A stretch of DNA of 21,295 nucleotides, from contig CALBPX010000130.1 in NCBI GenBank assembly GCA_937899055.1, forward strand, positions 1-21,295, read 5' to 3'. Origin of the DNA: an uncultured Bacteroidales bacterium (GTDB lineage: Bacteria > Bacteroidota > Bacteroidia > Bacteroidales > UBA932). Both the position numbers and the translations under genes were made by a program. Below, piece by piece: positions 13,047 to 21,295 of the stretch (within the stretch, counting starts at the first letter, position 1; each line of letters begins with the position of its first letter). The notes beneath the pieces are model-generated. The model was not told the DNA's origin, did not search any database, and worked only from the letters and a program-made list of their open reading frames with translations.

Positions 13047-14243
13047 TTATTTGCGCCCCGGATAAACCTTGAGGCCTTCCTCCATGCACTTGATGGCATG
13101 CTCTATGTCCTCAACCTTAAGAACATAAGCAAGCCTTACTTCATCTACTCCCCTGCCCGGGCTGGCATAGAATCCTGCTGCAGGAGCAACCATGGTGGTT
13201 TCGCCGTTGTAGCTGAATTCTTCCAGCATCCACTTTGCAAAGTTTTCTGCAGAGTCAACGGGAAGTTTTGCTATCGTATAGAATGCTCCCATAGGTTTTG
13301 GAGTAAAGACTCCGGGTATCCTGTTCAGAGCATCGCACATGACATCTCTGCGGTGGATGTATTCGGCCTTTACTGCGGCAAAGTACTCGGCCGGAGTATC
13401 CAGCGCAGCCTCTGCTGCTATCTGCTCAACAGTAGGAGAGCAAAGACGGCTCATTGCAAATTTCATGATTGCGGCCATAACTTCCTTGTTCTTGCTGACA
13501 ATACAACCGATACGGGCTCCGCACATACTGTAACGCTTTGATACAGAATCTAAAAGCAGAACATTCTGTTCAAGCCCCGGTATCTGCATCGCTGAGAAAT
13601 GAGGATCGTCAGAATAGCAGAATTCGCGGTAAACCTCGTCGGAGAGCAGGAAGATATCGTGCTTGCGGACAATTTCGCCGAGCTTGAGCATGCTTTCCTT
13701 TGAATACAGAGTTCCGGTAGGATTGCCGGGGTTGCAGATGAGGATTGCCTTGGTTTTTGGAGTAATATATTTGTCAAACTCCTCAATCGGAGGAACTTGG
13801 AAACCATCGTCTATCTTAGTGGATATGGGAACGAGCGTTACGCCGGTCTGGATAGCAAACGCACGGTAGTTGGTGTAGAAAGGCTCCATTACCACAACCT
13901 CGTCGCCGGGGTTGCAAAGAACGGTCATTGCAAACAGAACGGCCTCGCTTCCTGAAGTGGTAACTATGATGTCAGAAAAGTCTGCGTCTATTCCGATATT
14001 GTTGTAATACTTTGCAAGGCCCTTGCGGTAACTTTCTATACCAGCCGAATTTGCGTATGCAAGATTATTGAGGCGGACATTGCGGATAGCCTCCATTACG
14101 CACTCCGGAGAGTCTATATCAGGCTGTCCGATATTGAGATGGAAAACTTTTACACCCCTTTTCTTAGCCGCCTCGGCATAAGGCACCAGCTTCCTGATAG
14201 GAGAAGCAGGCATTTCTATTGCTTTCTGTGAAAGAGTTAACAT
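13047..14243 (-). CDS. pyridoxal-phosphate aminotransferase, class I/II (aspartate aminotransferase-like)
   Basis: A 398-residue fold-type I aminotransferase. Seen are FHLNIGQPDIDSPE (substrate-binding Gly), TTSGSEAVLFAM (PLP phosphate loop, about 97–108), ICNPGNPTGTLYS with the PLP-contacting Asn, LLSDEVYREF with the conserved Asp-x-x-Tyr, and DSVSKRYSMCGARIG carrying the Schiff-base Lys and the following Arg. The C-terminal EVRLAYV has the substrate carboxylate Arg. The family covers aspartate, tyrosine and related aminotransferases; the exact amino acid cannot be read from sequence. It is co-directional with dacB upstream and purM downstream. Confidence 0.92.
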   Translation of the reverse strand: MLTLSQKAIEMPASPIRKLVPYAEAAKKRGVKVFHLNIGQPDIDSPECVMEAIRNVRLNNLAYANSAGIESYRKGLAKYYNNIGIDADFSDIIVTTSGSEAVLFAMTVLCNPGDEVVVMEPFYTNYRAFAIQTGVTLVPISTKIDDGFQVPPIEEFDKYITPKTKAILICNPGNPTGTLYSKESMLKLGEIVRKHDIFLLSDEVYREFCYSDDPHFSAMQIPGLEQNVLLLDSVSKRYSMCGARIGCIVSKNKEVMAAIMKFAMSRLCSPTVEQIAAEAALDTPAEYFAAVKAEYIHRRDVMCDALNRIPGVFTPKPMGAFYTIAKLPVDSAENFAKWMLEEFSYNGETTMVAPAAGFYASPGRGVDEVRLAYVLKVEDIEHAIKCMEEGLKVYPGRK

Positions 14244-14299
14244 GGTTAATGTAATTTATTGATTTTCTTATAGTTTTATCTATTATTCTCCTCAGCGAT

Positions 14300-15793
14300 T
14301 TAATCTGCGCTGGCCAGACTGTACATAAAGCCCTCCAGATGTTTCTGAATGTCTCTTGTTGGGCAGGCGTAGTTGTTTATGAGTATGGCAAACTTTATCA
14401 GACCGTGTTTAGGACCGGCATAAACATAGCCGGCATAGGTCTTTACGCAGGAAAGGCTTCCGCTCTTGGCATGAACGCCGGAAGCTATCTTGGAATCGTA
14501 TTTCTTCTTGTCTGTAAGGACATTGCGGAATGTACCAACTCCGGGGTAAGGCATGCCGCCCACAAATTTTTCAAAGCAGGGCTGCTTTGCCATGACAGTG
14601 TAGAAGTTGCAGAAGAAATCAGGAGAGAGGTAGTTTTCGCGGCTGAGCCCGCTGCCGTCGTCCTGAGTGTAGCCTGTGCGGTTTACTCCCAGCGAATCCA
14701 GAATGATTCTGGCTGCCCGCTTTGCTGCCGAATATGAGCCTTGCCCAAACATCTTCTTTCCGAGTTGCTTGAACAGGGTTTCTGCATAGAAGTTGTCGCT
14801 TACAAGCAATGTCTGGCCCACAATCTTCCAAAGTTCCGGAGAATATGTGGTAACTATTTCAGTAAGGTCCTCCTTCTGAGCCTCTTCCAGAGGAAGCACA
14901 TCCGGCCCCAGAATGCTGATACCCTGAGAAACGGCAAAATCTCTGAAGGCAACGCCGCAGGAAAGATAGGAGAACTTGTTGGAGATGGTGGACTTTATAG
15001 TATCTCTGTCAACCGGAACGCTGCCGGTGAATTTGCCTACGCGGGCAAGGTCAGATGCATTGTATTCAGACCAGTCTCCGCTCTTAGCCTCACCTGTAGT
15101 AAGATCGTTTATGTATTTGAACCCCGGAATCTGAGGATAGAGGACAATTACCTGCGGTTTGTCTCCCACTTTCTTGCCCGGAACTATCCTGACATTCTGG
15201 ATATCCTGATGGAACGGAAGCCCGCTGGGAGCTGAGCCGTAGTCGTAACCTATGTTACCCCATGCCCATGATGAAGGAATGACTTCGCGGTCAAGATATG
15301 AGTCGTCTATTACTATATTACCCTGTACTTTCCTAATTCCCAACTGTTTCATGGCATCGGTCCAGACCCCGAATATGGAATCTATCGGATAAGCCATTCC
15401 GTCTTCGCTGCCAAGCGTAGGGTCTCCTCCGCCCACAATCCAAAGATTGCCGAACAAAACCCCGTCCTTAACGGAACCGCTGTACTTGAGTGTAGTGGAA
15501 AACCTGTGGTTTTCACCAAAATACACAAGAGCCAGACCGGTTGTTACGGTCTTGAGCGTAGATGCTGTAAGTACAGGAAGATTGGAATTCCACTCGGCCA
15601 CAACCTTGCCGTTTTTGTCCACAGCCTTGATTGCAGCAACTGCATTGAGGCATTTCGGATCTTTCTTCATTTCCTTGTCGATATACTCCTGAGGGGTATA
15701 GGCACTCTTTGCGGCCTGAGCCGAAAGTTGAACCGGAGCCACCATAATTGCGGCGGCCAGGGTAACTGAAAACAACGATAATCTGCTTTTCAT
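14300..15793 (-). CDS. dacB: D-alanyl-D-alanine carboxypeptidase/endopeptidase (PBP4, peptidase S13)
   Basis: A 497-residue periplasmic enzyme with signal peptide SLFSVTLAAAIMVAPVQLSA (cut near residue 25–28). The three penicillin-binding motifs are in order: STLK (nucleophile Ser78, Lys81), SDN in LLVSDNFYAETL (about residue 336), and KSG in HAKSGSLSCVKTYAGY (about residue 443). The long stretch between the first two is the S13-specific insertion domains. It trims D-Ala from, or cleaves D-Ala–mDAP crosslinks in, peptidoglycan. It follows the membrane protein by 45 bases and precedes the aminotransferase by 56, the widest gaps in this run, so internal promoters are possible although no TAnnTTTG is clear there. 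Confidence 0.94.
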   Translation of the reverse strand: MKSRLSLFSVTLAAAIMVAPVQLSAQAAKSAYTPQEYIDKEMKKDPKCLNAVAAIKAVDKNGKVVAEWNSNLPVLTASTLKTVTTGLALVYFGENHRFSTTLKYSGSVKDGVLFGNLWIVGGGDPTLGSEDGMAYPIDSIFGVWTDAMKQLGIRKVQGNIVIDDSYLDREVIPSSWAWGNIGYDYGSAPSGLPFHQDIQNVRIVPGKKVGDKPQVIVLYPQIPGFKYINDLTTGEAKSGDWSEYNASDLARVGKFTGSVPVDRDTIKSTISNKFSYLSCGVAFRDFAVSQGISILGPDVLPLEEAQKEDLTEIVTTYSPELWKIVGQTLLVSDNFYAETLFKQLGKKMFGQGSYSAAKRAARIILDSLGVNRTGYTQDDGSGLSRENYLSPDFFCNFYTVMAKQPCFEKFVGGMPYPGVGTFRNVLTDKKKYDSKIASGVHAKSGSLSCVKTYAGYVYAGPKHGLIKFAILINNYACPTRDIQKHLEGFMYSLASAD

Positions 15794-15838
15794 ATACTTA
15801 GAAAATATCTTTTGCGTAAAACAAGCCCAAATTTAATC

Positions 15839-16768
15839 TTAAACAATGAAATAACCAAGCCTTGCAATAAAGGCCGCACAGAGTAAAACCACAATTTCTA
15901 TACGGGCAAACCACTTTCCGCCCCACTGAGAAAAATATCGTGAAAGCAGCACTGCCGTAGGGCAGCAAGATAGAATTGCAATGGGAAGAGAACTTGTTGC
16001 CGAAAAGAAAATGAACACGGCCGAGCATACCACAAAATTGATTATCTGGACTTTCAGAGCATAGGACTCTTCTATTCCATATTCCCCCATCTTGCTGGCC
16101 AGCAGAACAATTGCATGGATACTGACAAACAGGATGCATAAAATCAGAAACATCAAAGGTATGTTCAACGATAAAATCCGAGCCTCTACAAATATCATTT
16201 TATGCCAGAAGCCTGCCCCCAGGGCCAAAACATCCTCACCTATTATGTAAGCCACTCCGCTGTACAGGAAGAAGGGCACAGACAGGCCTCCTATGAACTT
16301 CAGGATGTTCCTCAGCTTGTCCGTAAGCCCCGCCAGCAGCATAAGGAGCATAACCAGTATGGCAATCCACATGACCGGCGGAAAAAACATGGAAGAAATT
16401 CCCATGAGGAAGAAAGCTGCAAAATAGAGTTCCTTCAAAAGGCAGTATTGAGCCCAAAGCAAGGCAATTGCAGCCAGATGCACTAGGCTGGGCACAAGAG
16501 CTCCGCTGGAGGACAGAAGCAGAAGCAGGCCAAAACATACTGCCAGGGACCTGTCCTGAAATTTTGGAAGAACCGGCTCCGAGGCTATGTGAAGAGAATA
16601 TACCAATATCAAACACAGGAGAAAGCCGCAGCACAATTTCAAAACACCGGTCAGACCGCCGCTTCCGGCATAGTCTGCCATCAGGAACGATGTCAGAACT
16701 AAAAATGCCAGAACCACATACAGGGCTATTCTGTTGTATTTTCCAAGACGGCCGGTAACTTCCTGCAT
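15839..16768 (-). CDS. polytopic inner-membrane protein (DUF6427-like)
   Basis: A 309-residue protein with about eight to ten hydrophobic segments covering nearly its whole length, for example residues 15–32, 40–60, 76–92, 98–110, 128–146 and 160–178. Short charged loops lie between them (LTDKLRNILK, SKMGEYGIEE). No transport signature or catalytic motif is seen. Size, layout and position next to purD fit an uncharacterised Bacteroidota membrane family that I associate with DUF6427; that label is tentative. It starts 2 bases after the purD stop, so the two are tightly coupled, and dacB follows 45 bases later. Confidence 0.7.
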   Translation of the reverse strand: MQEVTGRLGKYNRIALYVVLAFLVLTSFLMADYAGSGGLTGVLKLCCGFLLCLILVYSLHIASEPVLPKFQDRSLAVCFGLLLLLSSSGALVPSLVHLAAIALLWAQYCLLKELYFAAFFLMGISSMFFPPVMWIAILVMLLMLLAGLTDKLRNILKFIGGLSVPFFLYSGVAYIIGEDVLALGAGFWHKMIFVEARILSLNIPLMFLILCILFVSIHAIVLLASKMGEYGIEESYALKVQIINFVVCSAVFIFFSATSSLPIAILSCCPTAVLLSRYFSQWGGKWFARIEIVVLLCAAFIARLGYFIV

Positions 16769-16770
16769 GA

Positions 16771-18120
16771 CTAACCCTCCAAATACCGTATGATGTCTAG
16801 TCCTATATCCTTTCTGAAGTACTTGCCCTCAAAGCCTATTTTGTCAACTGAGCTGTAGCAGGCTGTGCGCCCTTCCTCAATAAGGCGGACAAAGTCTTCA
16901 GAAGCCGTGTTATATTCCTTGGAACGCATTGTTACGCAGCTGTTTGCTGTAACAGCAAAGACTCTGCCTCCGGAAGTTACAAGCTGTCCAGAGTCTGAAA
17001 AAGCCGTGCCACTGTGGAAGATGTTCACACCTTTGGCCCCAAGAAGGTCCGGACTTATGGATATCTCTGCCCCTTTTCTGTAACTCTGCGGGTAACCGCC
17101 GCTTACACATACTACCGTAAGTGCAGGAGTTGCCGATATCTCCAGTTTTTCCTCAGCGATTCTGCCCCTTGCACAACCGGCCAGATGATGCAGAAGGTCG
17201 GAGTCTATACGGGTGACTACCGCCTCGGTTTCGGGATCGCCCATCCTTACATTGTACTCTATTACGTAAGGGTCTCCTCCGCAGTTCATGAGCCCAAGAA
17301 AGATAAAGCCGCAGTAAGGGATGTTTTCTTCCTGCAATCCTCTGAGCGTGGGCTTTATTATTCTGTCTGTTACCTTGTTCCTGAATTCGGCTGTAACAAA
17401 GGGCACAGGAGATACCGCTCCCATTCCGCCGGTGTTGAGCCCGGTGTCGTTTTCTCCTATCCGTTTGTAGTCCTTGGCCTCCGGCAAAAGCAGAAAGTCC
17501 TTTCCGTCTGTAAGAATGAACATAGAAACCTCTATTCCGCTTAGGAATTCTTCTATGACAACCCGGCTTCCGGCATTGCCGAATTTGCCGGACAGCATGT
17601 TGCGGAGTTCTGCCTTGGCCTCTGCAAGGTCTTGGCATATAAGCACTCCCTTTCCGGCTGCAAGTCCGTCTGCCTTAAGAACATAGGGTGCGTTCAGGCT
17701 CTCCAGGAAAGAATCGGCCAGAGCCAAGGTTTCCAAAGTAAAAGTCCTGAACCTGGCTGTGGGAATACCATGGCGGAGCATGAACTGTTTGGCAAAATCC
17801 TTGCTCCCCTCCAGGGCCGCTCCCTTTGCACAGGGCCCTACAAACAGAACATCTTTAAGGTCCGGATCTGCCAGGAAAAAATCGCCGAGCCCTCTGACAA
17901 GAGGCTCCTCAGGCCCAACTGCCACAAGGTCTATGGAATAATCCAAGACGGCTTGCTTTACACGGCAGAAATCCAACGGACTGCCGCTCAGATTCTGCCC
18001 CAACTGCGCAGTACCAGGGTTGCCCGGCATTGCATAAAGCTTATCACAGTCTTTGCTCTGGCTTATTTTCCAGGCAATTGCATTCTCTCTGCCGCCGCTG
18101 CCCAAAACCAATACGTTCAT
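16771..18120 (-). CDS. purD: phosphoribosylamine–glycine ligase (GAR synthetase)
   Basis: PurD joins glycine to phosphoribosylamine with ATP, step two of purine synthesis. The 449 residues are slightly longer than the usual ~425. N-terminal VLGSGGRENAIAWKI (4–18) and VGPEEPLVRGLGD (the GPE-x-P-L motif) are present. The ATP-grasp parts are VLKADGLAAGKGVLI, VVIEEFLSGIEVSMF, and KDYKRIGENDTGLNTGGMGA. The metal/ATP site EYNVRMGDPETE lies near residues 288–299. The C-terminal region has the GYP-x-x-Y-x-x-G motif and ends VDKIGFEGKYFRKDIG. It is 13 bases downstream of the deacetylase and 2 upstream of the membrane protein gene. Confidence 0.97.
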   Translation of the reverse strand: MNVLVLGSGGRENAIAWKISQSKDCDKLYAMPGNPGTAQLGQNLSGSPLDFCRVKQAVLDYSIDLVAVGPEEPLVRGLGDFFLADPDLKDVLFVGPCAKGAALEGSKDFAKQFMLRHGIPTARFRTFTLETLALADSFLESLNAPYVLKADGLAAGKGVLICQDLAEAKAELRNMLSGKFGNAGSRVVIEEFLSGIEVSMFILTDGKDFLLLPEAKDYKRIGENDTGLNTGGMGAVSPVPFVTAEFRNKVTDRIIKPTLRGLQEENIPYCGFIFLGLMNCGGDPYVIEYNVRMGDPETEAVVTRIDSDLLHHLAGCARGRIAEEKLEISATPALTVVCVSGGYPQSYRKGAEISISPDLLGAKGVNIFHSGTAFSDSGQLVTSGGRVFAVTANSCVTMRSKEYNTASEDFVRLIEEGRTACYSSVDKIGFEGKYFRKDIGLDIIRYLEG

Positions 18121-18133
18121 CCGGAAATTTAAT

Positions 18134-18745
18134 TTAAAGTTCTATTCTTGCACTGTGGAGACCCTTGTCCTCAATGGCCTGCAAAACCACCGGCAATGCC
18201 TGGAAAAGGTTTCCGGCACATTTTACAGAATCATGGAAAGCTATGATTGCACCGCTTTCCAGATATGGAACAACATTCTTGATGCACTTTATTCCGTTGA
18301 CCCTCTTGCTGTAGTCTTTGCTGATTACGGTCCACATTATATGCCTGTATCTTTCGGCCAAAACCCGCGCCTGATTGGGCCCGATACGGGCGTATGGCGG
18401 ACGGAAAAGGTTGGAGTGAATCAGGTCCGAGGCTATGTCTATGTCGCGCACATAGTCTCCGGTTTTCATACCCCACCCCTTTACATGGCTGTATGAATGG
18501 TTTCCTACGGCATGGCCCCTGCGTCTGATTTCCTGAAAAAGATCCGGAAAAAGCTCCACGTTTTTACCCAGGCAGAAGAATGTGGCCTTGGCCTGGAATT
18601 TATCCAACTGCTCAAGAACCCAGGGAGTTACCTCAGGCCTTGGGCCGTCGTCGAATGTAAGATAAACCTCGCCACGGCTGTTCGGAAGGCTCCAGATAAA
18701 ATCCGGAAAAATCCTGCGTATGAACTTTGGAGGGTTTATCTTCAT
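18134..18745 (-). CDS. polysaccharide deacetylase family protein (NodB domain)
   Basis: A 203-residue NodB-type carbohydrate esterase 4 domain. VYLTFDDGPRP carries the catalytic base and metal Asp (Asp32, Asp33), GHAVGNHSYSHVKGW has the H-x-x-x-H metal pair, FRPPYARIGPNQ matches motif 3, and SGAIIAFHDS near residues 168–177 supplies the C-terminal catalytic His. The family removes acetyl groups from peptidoglycan GlcNAc or other N-acetylated glycans. The N-terminus (PKFIRRIFPDFIWSLPN) is not a clear signal peptide, so its location is uncertain. It is the first gene of the long minus-strand run and has a TATCTTTG box ahead of it. Confidence 0.93.
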   Translation of the reverse strand: MKINPPKFIRRIFPDFIWSLPNSRGEVYLTFDDGPRPEVTPWVLEQLDKFQAKATFFCLGKNVELFPDLFQEIRRRGHAVGNHSYSHVKGWGMKTGDYVRDIDIASDLIHSNLFRPPYARIGPNQARVLAERYRHIMWTVISKDYSKRVNGIKCIKNVVPYLESGAIIAFHDSVKCAGNLFQALPVVLQAIEDKGLHSARIEL

Positions 18746-18764
18746 ATCAATGTTGTTGAAAGTC

Positions 18765-18772
18765 CAAAGATA
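18765..18772 (-). promoter_or_regulatory. -7 box heading the long minus-strand gene run
   Basis: The minus strand reads TATCTTTG, a perfect TAnnTTTG match 19 bases before the ATG of the deacetylase gene. It faces the divergent plus-strand box at 18818–18825. Confidence 0.6.
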
Positions 18773-18817
18773 GTGAAAACCGAAGGATTTTGGTGTGGCA
18801 AATATCTATATTCTTAT

Positions 18818-18825
18818 TACTTTTG
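18818..18825 (+). promoter_or_regulatory. -7 box immediately before the DUF4296 gene
   Basis: TACTTTTG matches TAnnTTTG and ends only five bases before the ATG at 18831, so transcription would begin at or beside the start codon. Confidence 0.5.
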
Positions 18826-18830
18826 CAGAT

Positions 18831-19448
18831 ATGAACAGAAGAACCGTATTTCAGAACTTGATGCTGCCGGCCTTTACATCCGCCCTGCTGCTTATTTCCT
18901 GCGGCAGAAGCGCCATTTTGAAGAAAGACACGGTGTCCAACATCATGTACGAGATTTTTGTGGCCGACGAATATGCAAGGACATACTCCTATGTGAATCT
19001 TGCTGCAGATTCCGTTCTGCTGTACCAGCATATCTTTGACAAATACGGTTGTACTCTGGAAGATTATCAGAGATCCGTCAAATATTATCTGAGCGACGAC
19101 AAAGCCTTTACCCAGATTCTGAAGACCGCTACCGAAATAGCAAGGGCAAACGCCAAAACCGCTGAAAAAGAGTTAAATACAGAAAAACACGGACTCTTCT
19201 TCAACATCCCGTACAAACTGCCTGAAATGCTTCATCCGGTTGATGACTGGTGGAGCAAGGATATCAGAGGCGAAAGGCTGCGCTACGGCCAGTTCTATGC
19301 CAACCTCAAGAGAGTTCTTGTTAAGAAAACGCCTGAGCCGGTCAAGACAGAGCCTAAATTCATTCCCAAACAGGAAGAGGCCAAGGAACATAAAGAACTT
19401 CCGGAAGGGAGAATCCGCAACAGAGAACACAAAATGGAGGAACGGTAG
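18831..19448 (+). CDS. DUF4296 domain lipoprotein
   Basis: A 205-residue protein. The start at 18831 gives a lipoprotein signal peptide (MNRRTVFQNLMLPAFTSALLLISC, lipid Cys at 24); a longer in-frame reading to 18795 would begin upstream of the promoter box. Residues about 35–120 fit DUF4296: VSNIMYEIFVADEYAR, then a helical YQHIFDKYGCTLEDYQRSVKYYL and the KAFTQILK segment. The domain is confined to Bacteroidota and its function is unknown. The C-terminal ~45 residues are a Lys/Glu/Pro-rich tail (KKTPEPVKTEPK onward). It is followed after two bases by the amidohydrolase, so they are co-transcribed. Confidence 0.88.
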   Translation: MNRRTVFQNLMLPAFTSALLLISCGRSAILKKDTVSNIMYEIFVADEYARTYSYVNLAADSVLLYQHIFDKYGCTLEDYQRSVKYYLSDDKAFTQILKTATEIARANAKTAEKELNTEKHGLFFNIPYKLPEMLHPVDDWWSKDIRGERLRYGQFYANLKRVLVKKTPEPVKTEPKFIPKQEEAKEHKELPEGRIRNREHKMEER

Positions 19449-19450
19449 CT

Positions 19451-20680
19451 ATGAAAAGAATTGCCGCAGACATGGCATTCTGCCTGGATGGCAGTGCGGA
19501 TCCGGTAAACAATCCGCTGATTACAGTTGACGACAATGGTAAGATTCTGTCAGTGAGTCAAATGGGCTCGGCCTGCACCAAAGGAGAAGATATTGAATAT
19601 CACAAGGGGATTCTGGTTCCTGGTTTTGTAAACGCCCACTGCCATATAGAACTCTCGCATCTGAAGGGAGCCTTCCGCCAGGCAACCGGAATGAGCGGTT
19701 TCATAAACCAGATAAATGAACTCAGAGAAAGTGTTGACCATGCAGGCAGGCTCAAGGCTATGGAGGCCGAATTTGAAAACTTTTCCAGACAGGGAGTTGT
19801 AGCCGTATCGGATATCAGCAACTGCAACGAGAGTTTTGCCTTCAAAAAAGAATTTCTGAACCTCAGGCACTCTCAGGATAATCCGCTGTTTCCGGTTTAC
19901 TACAGAACTTTTGTAGAACTGTTCGGCACAGAAAAAGAAGATGCAGAAAACATACTCGCCGGCGGCCAGAAGGTTGCAGACCAGGCTACGGCTATGGGGC
20001 TGGATGCCTGCGTAACCCCTCACTCGTGCTACACCATGAGTCCCAAGCTCCTCAAAATCACTGCCAAAAGAGGGCTGGAAAGCGGGCTCATATCATATCA
20101 CAGCCAGGAAAGTCAGGAGGAGGAAGACATGATATCCAAGGGCAGCGGAGCCCTGTCAGACAACTACAGAGGCCGCGGCCTTTCCACTCCTCCGGTTACC
20201 GGAACCACGGCTCTGGAATACTTCATAGACCTTATAGCCGGAAAGGATGGCAAGGTATCCGGCCACATAAATCTGGTACACAATGTTGTTATCAGCCAAA
20301 GGAGTATAGACCGTGCAAAGGAGGCTCTCCAAAATCCGTTCTTTACCGTATGTCCTCTGTCTAACATCTTCATCCACAGAGCCCTTCCTCCAATAAAACT
20401 GATGATGGACAACGGCCTTAAGATTTGCCTTGGAACAGACAGTCTTTCATCCAACACCATTCTGGATATGGTACGCGAAATGGAATGTCTGCAACAGAAT
20501 TTCCCTCAGCTTGGACTCGGGCAAATTCTCATCTGGGCTTGCAGCAACGGAGCTCAGATGCTGGGCAAACAGGACACCCTGGGCAGTATCCAGGCCGGCA
20601 AAACCCCTGGAATCGTGCTCCTTAAAAATACAGACGGCCTGAGAATCACTCCGCAGACCCAATCGCTGAGAATTGCATAA
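19451..20680 (+). CDS. amidohydrolase-superfamily deaminase/hydrolase
   Basis: A 409-residue metal-dependent hydrolase. The usual layout is visible: LVPGFVNAHCHIELSHLKG with the H-x-H metal pair and the downstream E-x-S-H-L, a PHSCYTM strand with a metal His, SYHSQESQEEE at the next conserved His, and CLGTDSLSSN with the catalytic Asp near residue 335. The family includes S-adenosylhomocysteine/methylthioadenosine, guanine, chlorohydrolase-type and aminofutalosine deaminases. The H-x-H-x-E-L-S-H-L pattern fits that deaminase group, but the substrate cannot be told. It is 2 bases from DUF4296 and 15 from the radical SAM gene, forming a three-gene plus-strand operon. Confidence 0.85.
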   Translation: MKRIAADMAFCLDGSADPVNNPLITVDDNGKILSVSQMGSACTKGEDIEYHKGILVPGFVNAHCHIELSHLKGAFRQATGMSGFINQINELRESVDHAGRLKAMEAEFENFSRQGVVAVSDISNCNESFAFKKEFLNLRHSQDNPLFPVYYRTFVELFGTEKEDAENILAGGQKVADQATAMGLDACVTPHSCYTMSPKLLKITAKRGLESGLISYHSQESQEEEDMISKGSGALSDNYRGRGLSTPPVTGTTALEYFIDLIAGKDGKVSGHINLVHNVVISQRSIDRAKEALQNPFFTVCPLSNIFIHRALPPIKLMMDNGLKICLGTDSLSSNTILDMVREMECLQQNFPQLGLGQILIWACSNGAQMLGKQDTLGSIQAGKTPGIVLLKNTDGLRITPQTQSLRIA

Positions 20681-20695
20681 AAGCAGAACGCAAAA

Positions 20696-21274
20696 ATGGC
20701 AACAAAACTCTTTGAATCGCTTACAGTAGGCCCCATCCATAGCCGCAGGCTCGGAAGTTCTCTGGGAATAAACCTGCTCCCAAAGAGGGGCAAGATTTGT
20801 TCGTTTGACTGCATCTACTGCGAATGTGGCTGGAACAAAGACCACACTCTTGACAAGGCTGTGCCAAGTGCGGAAGATGTAGAAAAAGCCCTGACAGAAA
20901 AGGCTTTGCAGCTGAACAAAGAAGGCATAAGGGTAGATTCCATAACCTTTTCCGGAAACGGGGAACCTACAGTTCATCCGGAGTTTGCAAAGATTGTGGA
21001 CATAACCATAGCCATCCGTGACAAATACCTCAGACAGGCCAAGGTTTCCGTCCTGAGCAACGCTTCCATGATTTGGAAAAAAGAAGTCAGGGATGCTCTC
21101 ATGAAGGTAGATAACCCCATACTCAAGATCGACTGCACAGACGAGTCCGTCCTCAGGGCAGTAAACCGCCCGAATCAGAGATACAGCCTCAGCCAGACCA
21201 TAGAAAATCTCAGGAAGTTCAACGGCAACTTCATACTCCAGACCATATTCCTTCTCATCCTCACTTACTTCTGA
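20696..21274 (+). CDS. radical SAM protein, C-terminally truncated or disrupted
   Basis: 192 codons to a TGA at 21272–21274. The N-terminus FESLTVGPIHSRRLGSSLG and the cluster motif CSFDCIYCECGW (C-x-x-x-C-x-x-C, near residues 38–45) mark a radical SAM enzyme. TFSGNGEPTVHPEF supplies the Gly-rich SAM strand, and VLSNASMI and LKIDCTDESVLRAVNRP continue the barrel. Related proteins run beyond FILQTIFL with more sequence; here the reading becomes a hydrophobic LILTYF and stops. The last ~45 bases of the window (from about 21251) therefore look foreign to the gene, by insertion, rearrangement or a contig-end error. The reaction is unknown. Confidence 0.8.
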   Translation: MATKLFESLTVGPIHSRRLGSSLGINLLPKRGKICSFDCIYCECGWNKDHTLDKAVPSAEDVEKALTEKALQLNKEGIRVDSITFSGNGEPTVHPEFAKIVDITIAIRDKYLRQAKVSVLSNASMIWKKEVRDALMKVDNPILKIDCTDESVLRAVNRPNQRYSLSQTIENLRKFNGNFILQTIFLLILTYF

Positions 21275-21295
21275 TAGCTATTCCTCAATCGATCA

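Overview
The window looks like a chromosomal segment of a Bacteroidota bacterium, most likely order Bacteroidales. The evidence is the nusB–yajC–ybbR-like–coaE block, a DUF3276 (PUR-alpha-like) gene, a DUF4296 lipoprotein, the long Bacteroidota form of NusB, and repeated -7 promoter boxes of the TAnnTTTG type (for example TATCTTTG and TATATTTG). No species can be named from the sequence alone.

Layout. (1) Positions 1–2906, minus strand: nusB, yajC, a YbbR-domain protein and coaE, then the first two codons of another gene. (2) Position 2994, plus strand: a DUF3276 gene, divergent from nusB across facing -7 boxes. (3) Positions 3362–8384, an accessory region that is visibly more A/T-rich in its second half. 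It holds a headless TonB C-terminal fragment, an AAA_14/DUF4143 ATPase with its own promoter and palindromic upstream sites, then a segment bounded by two ~80-bp direct repeats (5016–5095 and 8325–8404). The right repeat runs into an intact tRNA-Cys gene; the left carries only the tRNA 3' end plus the same terminator hairpin. Between the repeats are four small exported proteins in one minus-strand operon (two with PEGA-like folds), a strongly structured ~220-nt leader or small RNA upstream of them, and a plus-strand SanA/YdcF-like gene coupled to a 32-codon ORF. (4) Positions 8385–18745, minus strand: a ten-gene co-directional run ending in tRNA-Cys. It mixes cell-envelope functions (polysaccharide deacetylase, DacB-type PBP4, a lipoprotein form of glutamate racemase, a polytopic membrane protein) with purine synthesis (purD, purM), an aminotransferase, a DEDD exonuclease and an RlmI-like rRNA methyltransferase. 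(5) Position 18831 to the end, plus strand: DUF4296 lipoprotein, amidohydrolase, and a radical SAM gene whose C-terminus diverges in the last ~45 bases.

The housekeeping parts are ordinary for the phylum. The parts worth a second look are the repeat-bounded tRNA-Cys island, the multi-hairpin RNA with mutually exclusive terminator and long-range stems upstream of a secreted-protein operon, and the double-length exported glutamate racemase homologue with all catalytic motifs intact. No integrase, transposase, CRISPR array or rRNA was seen.
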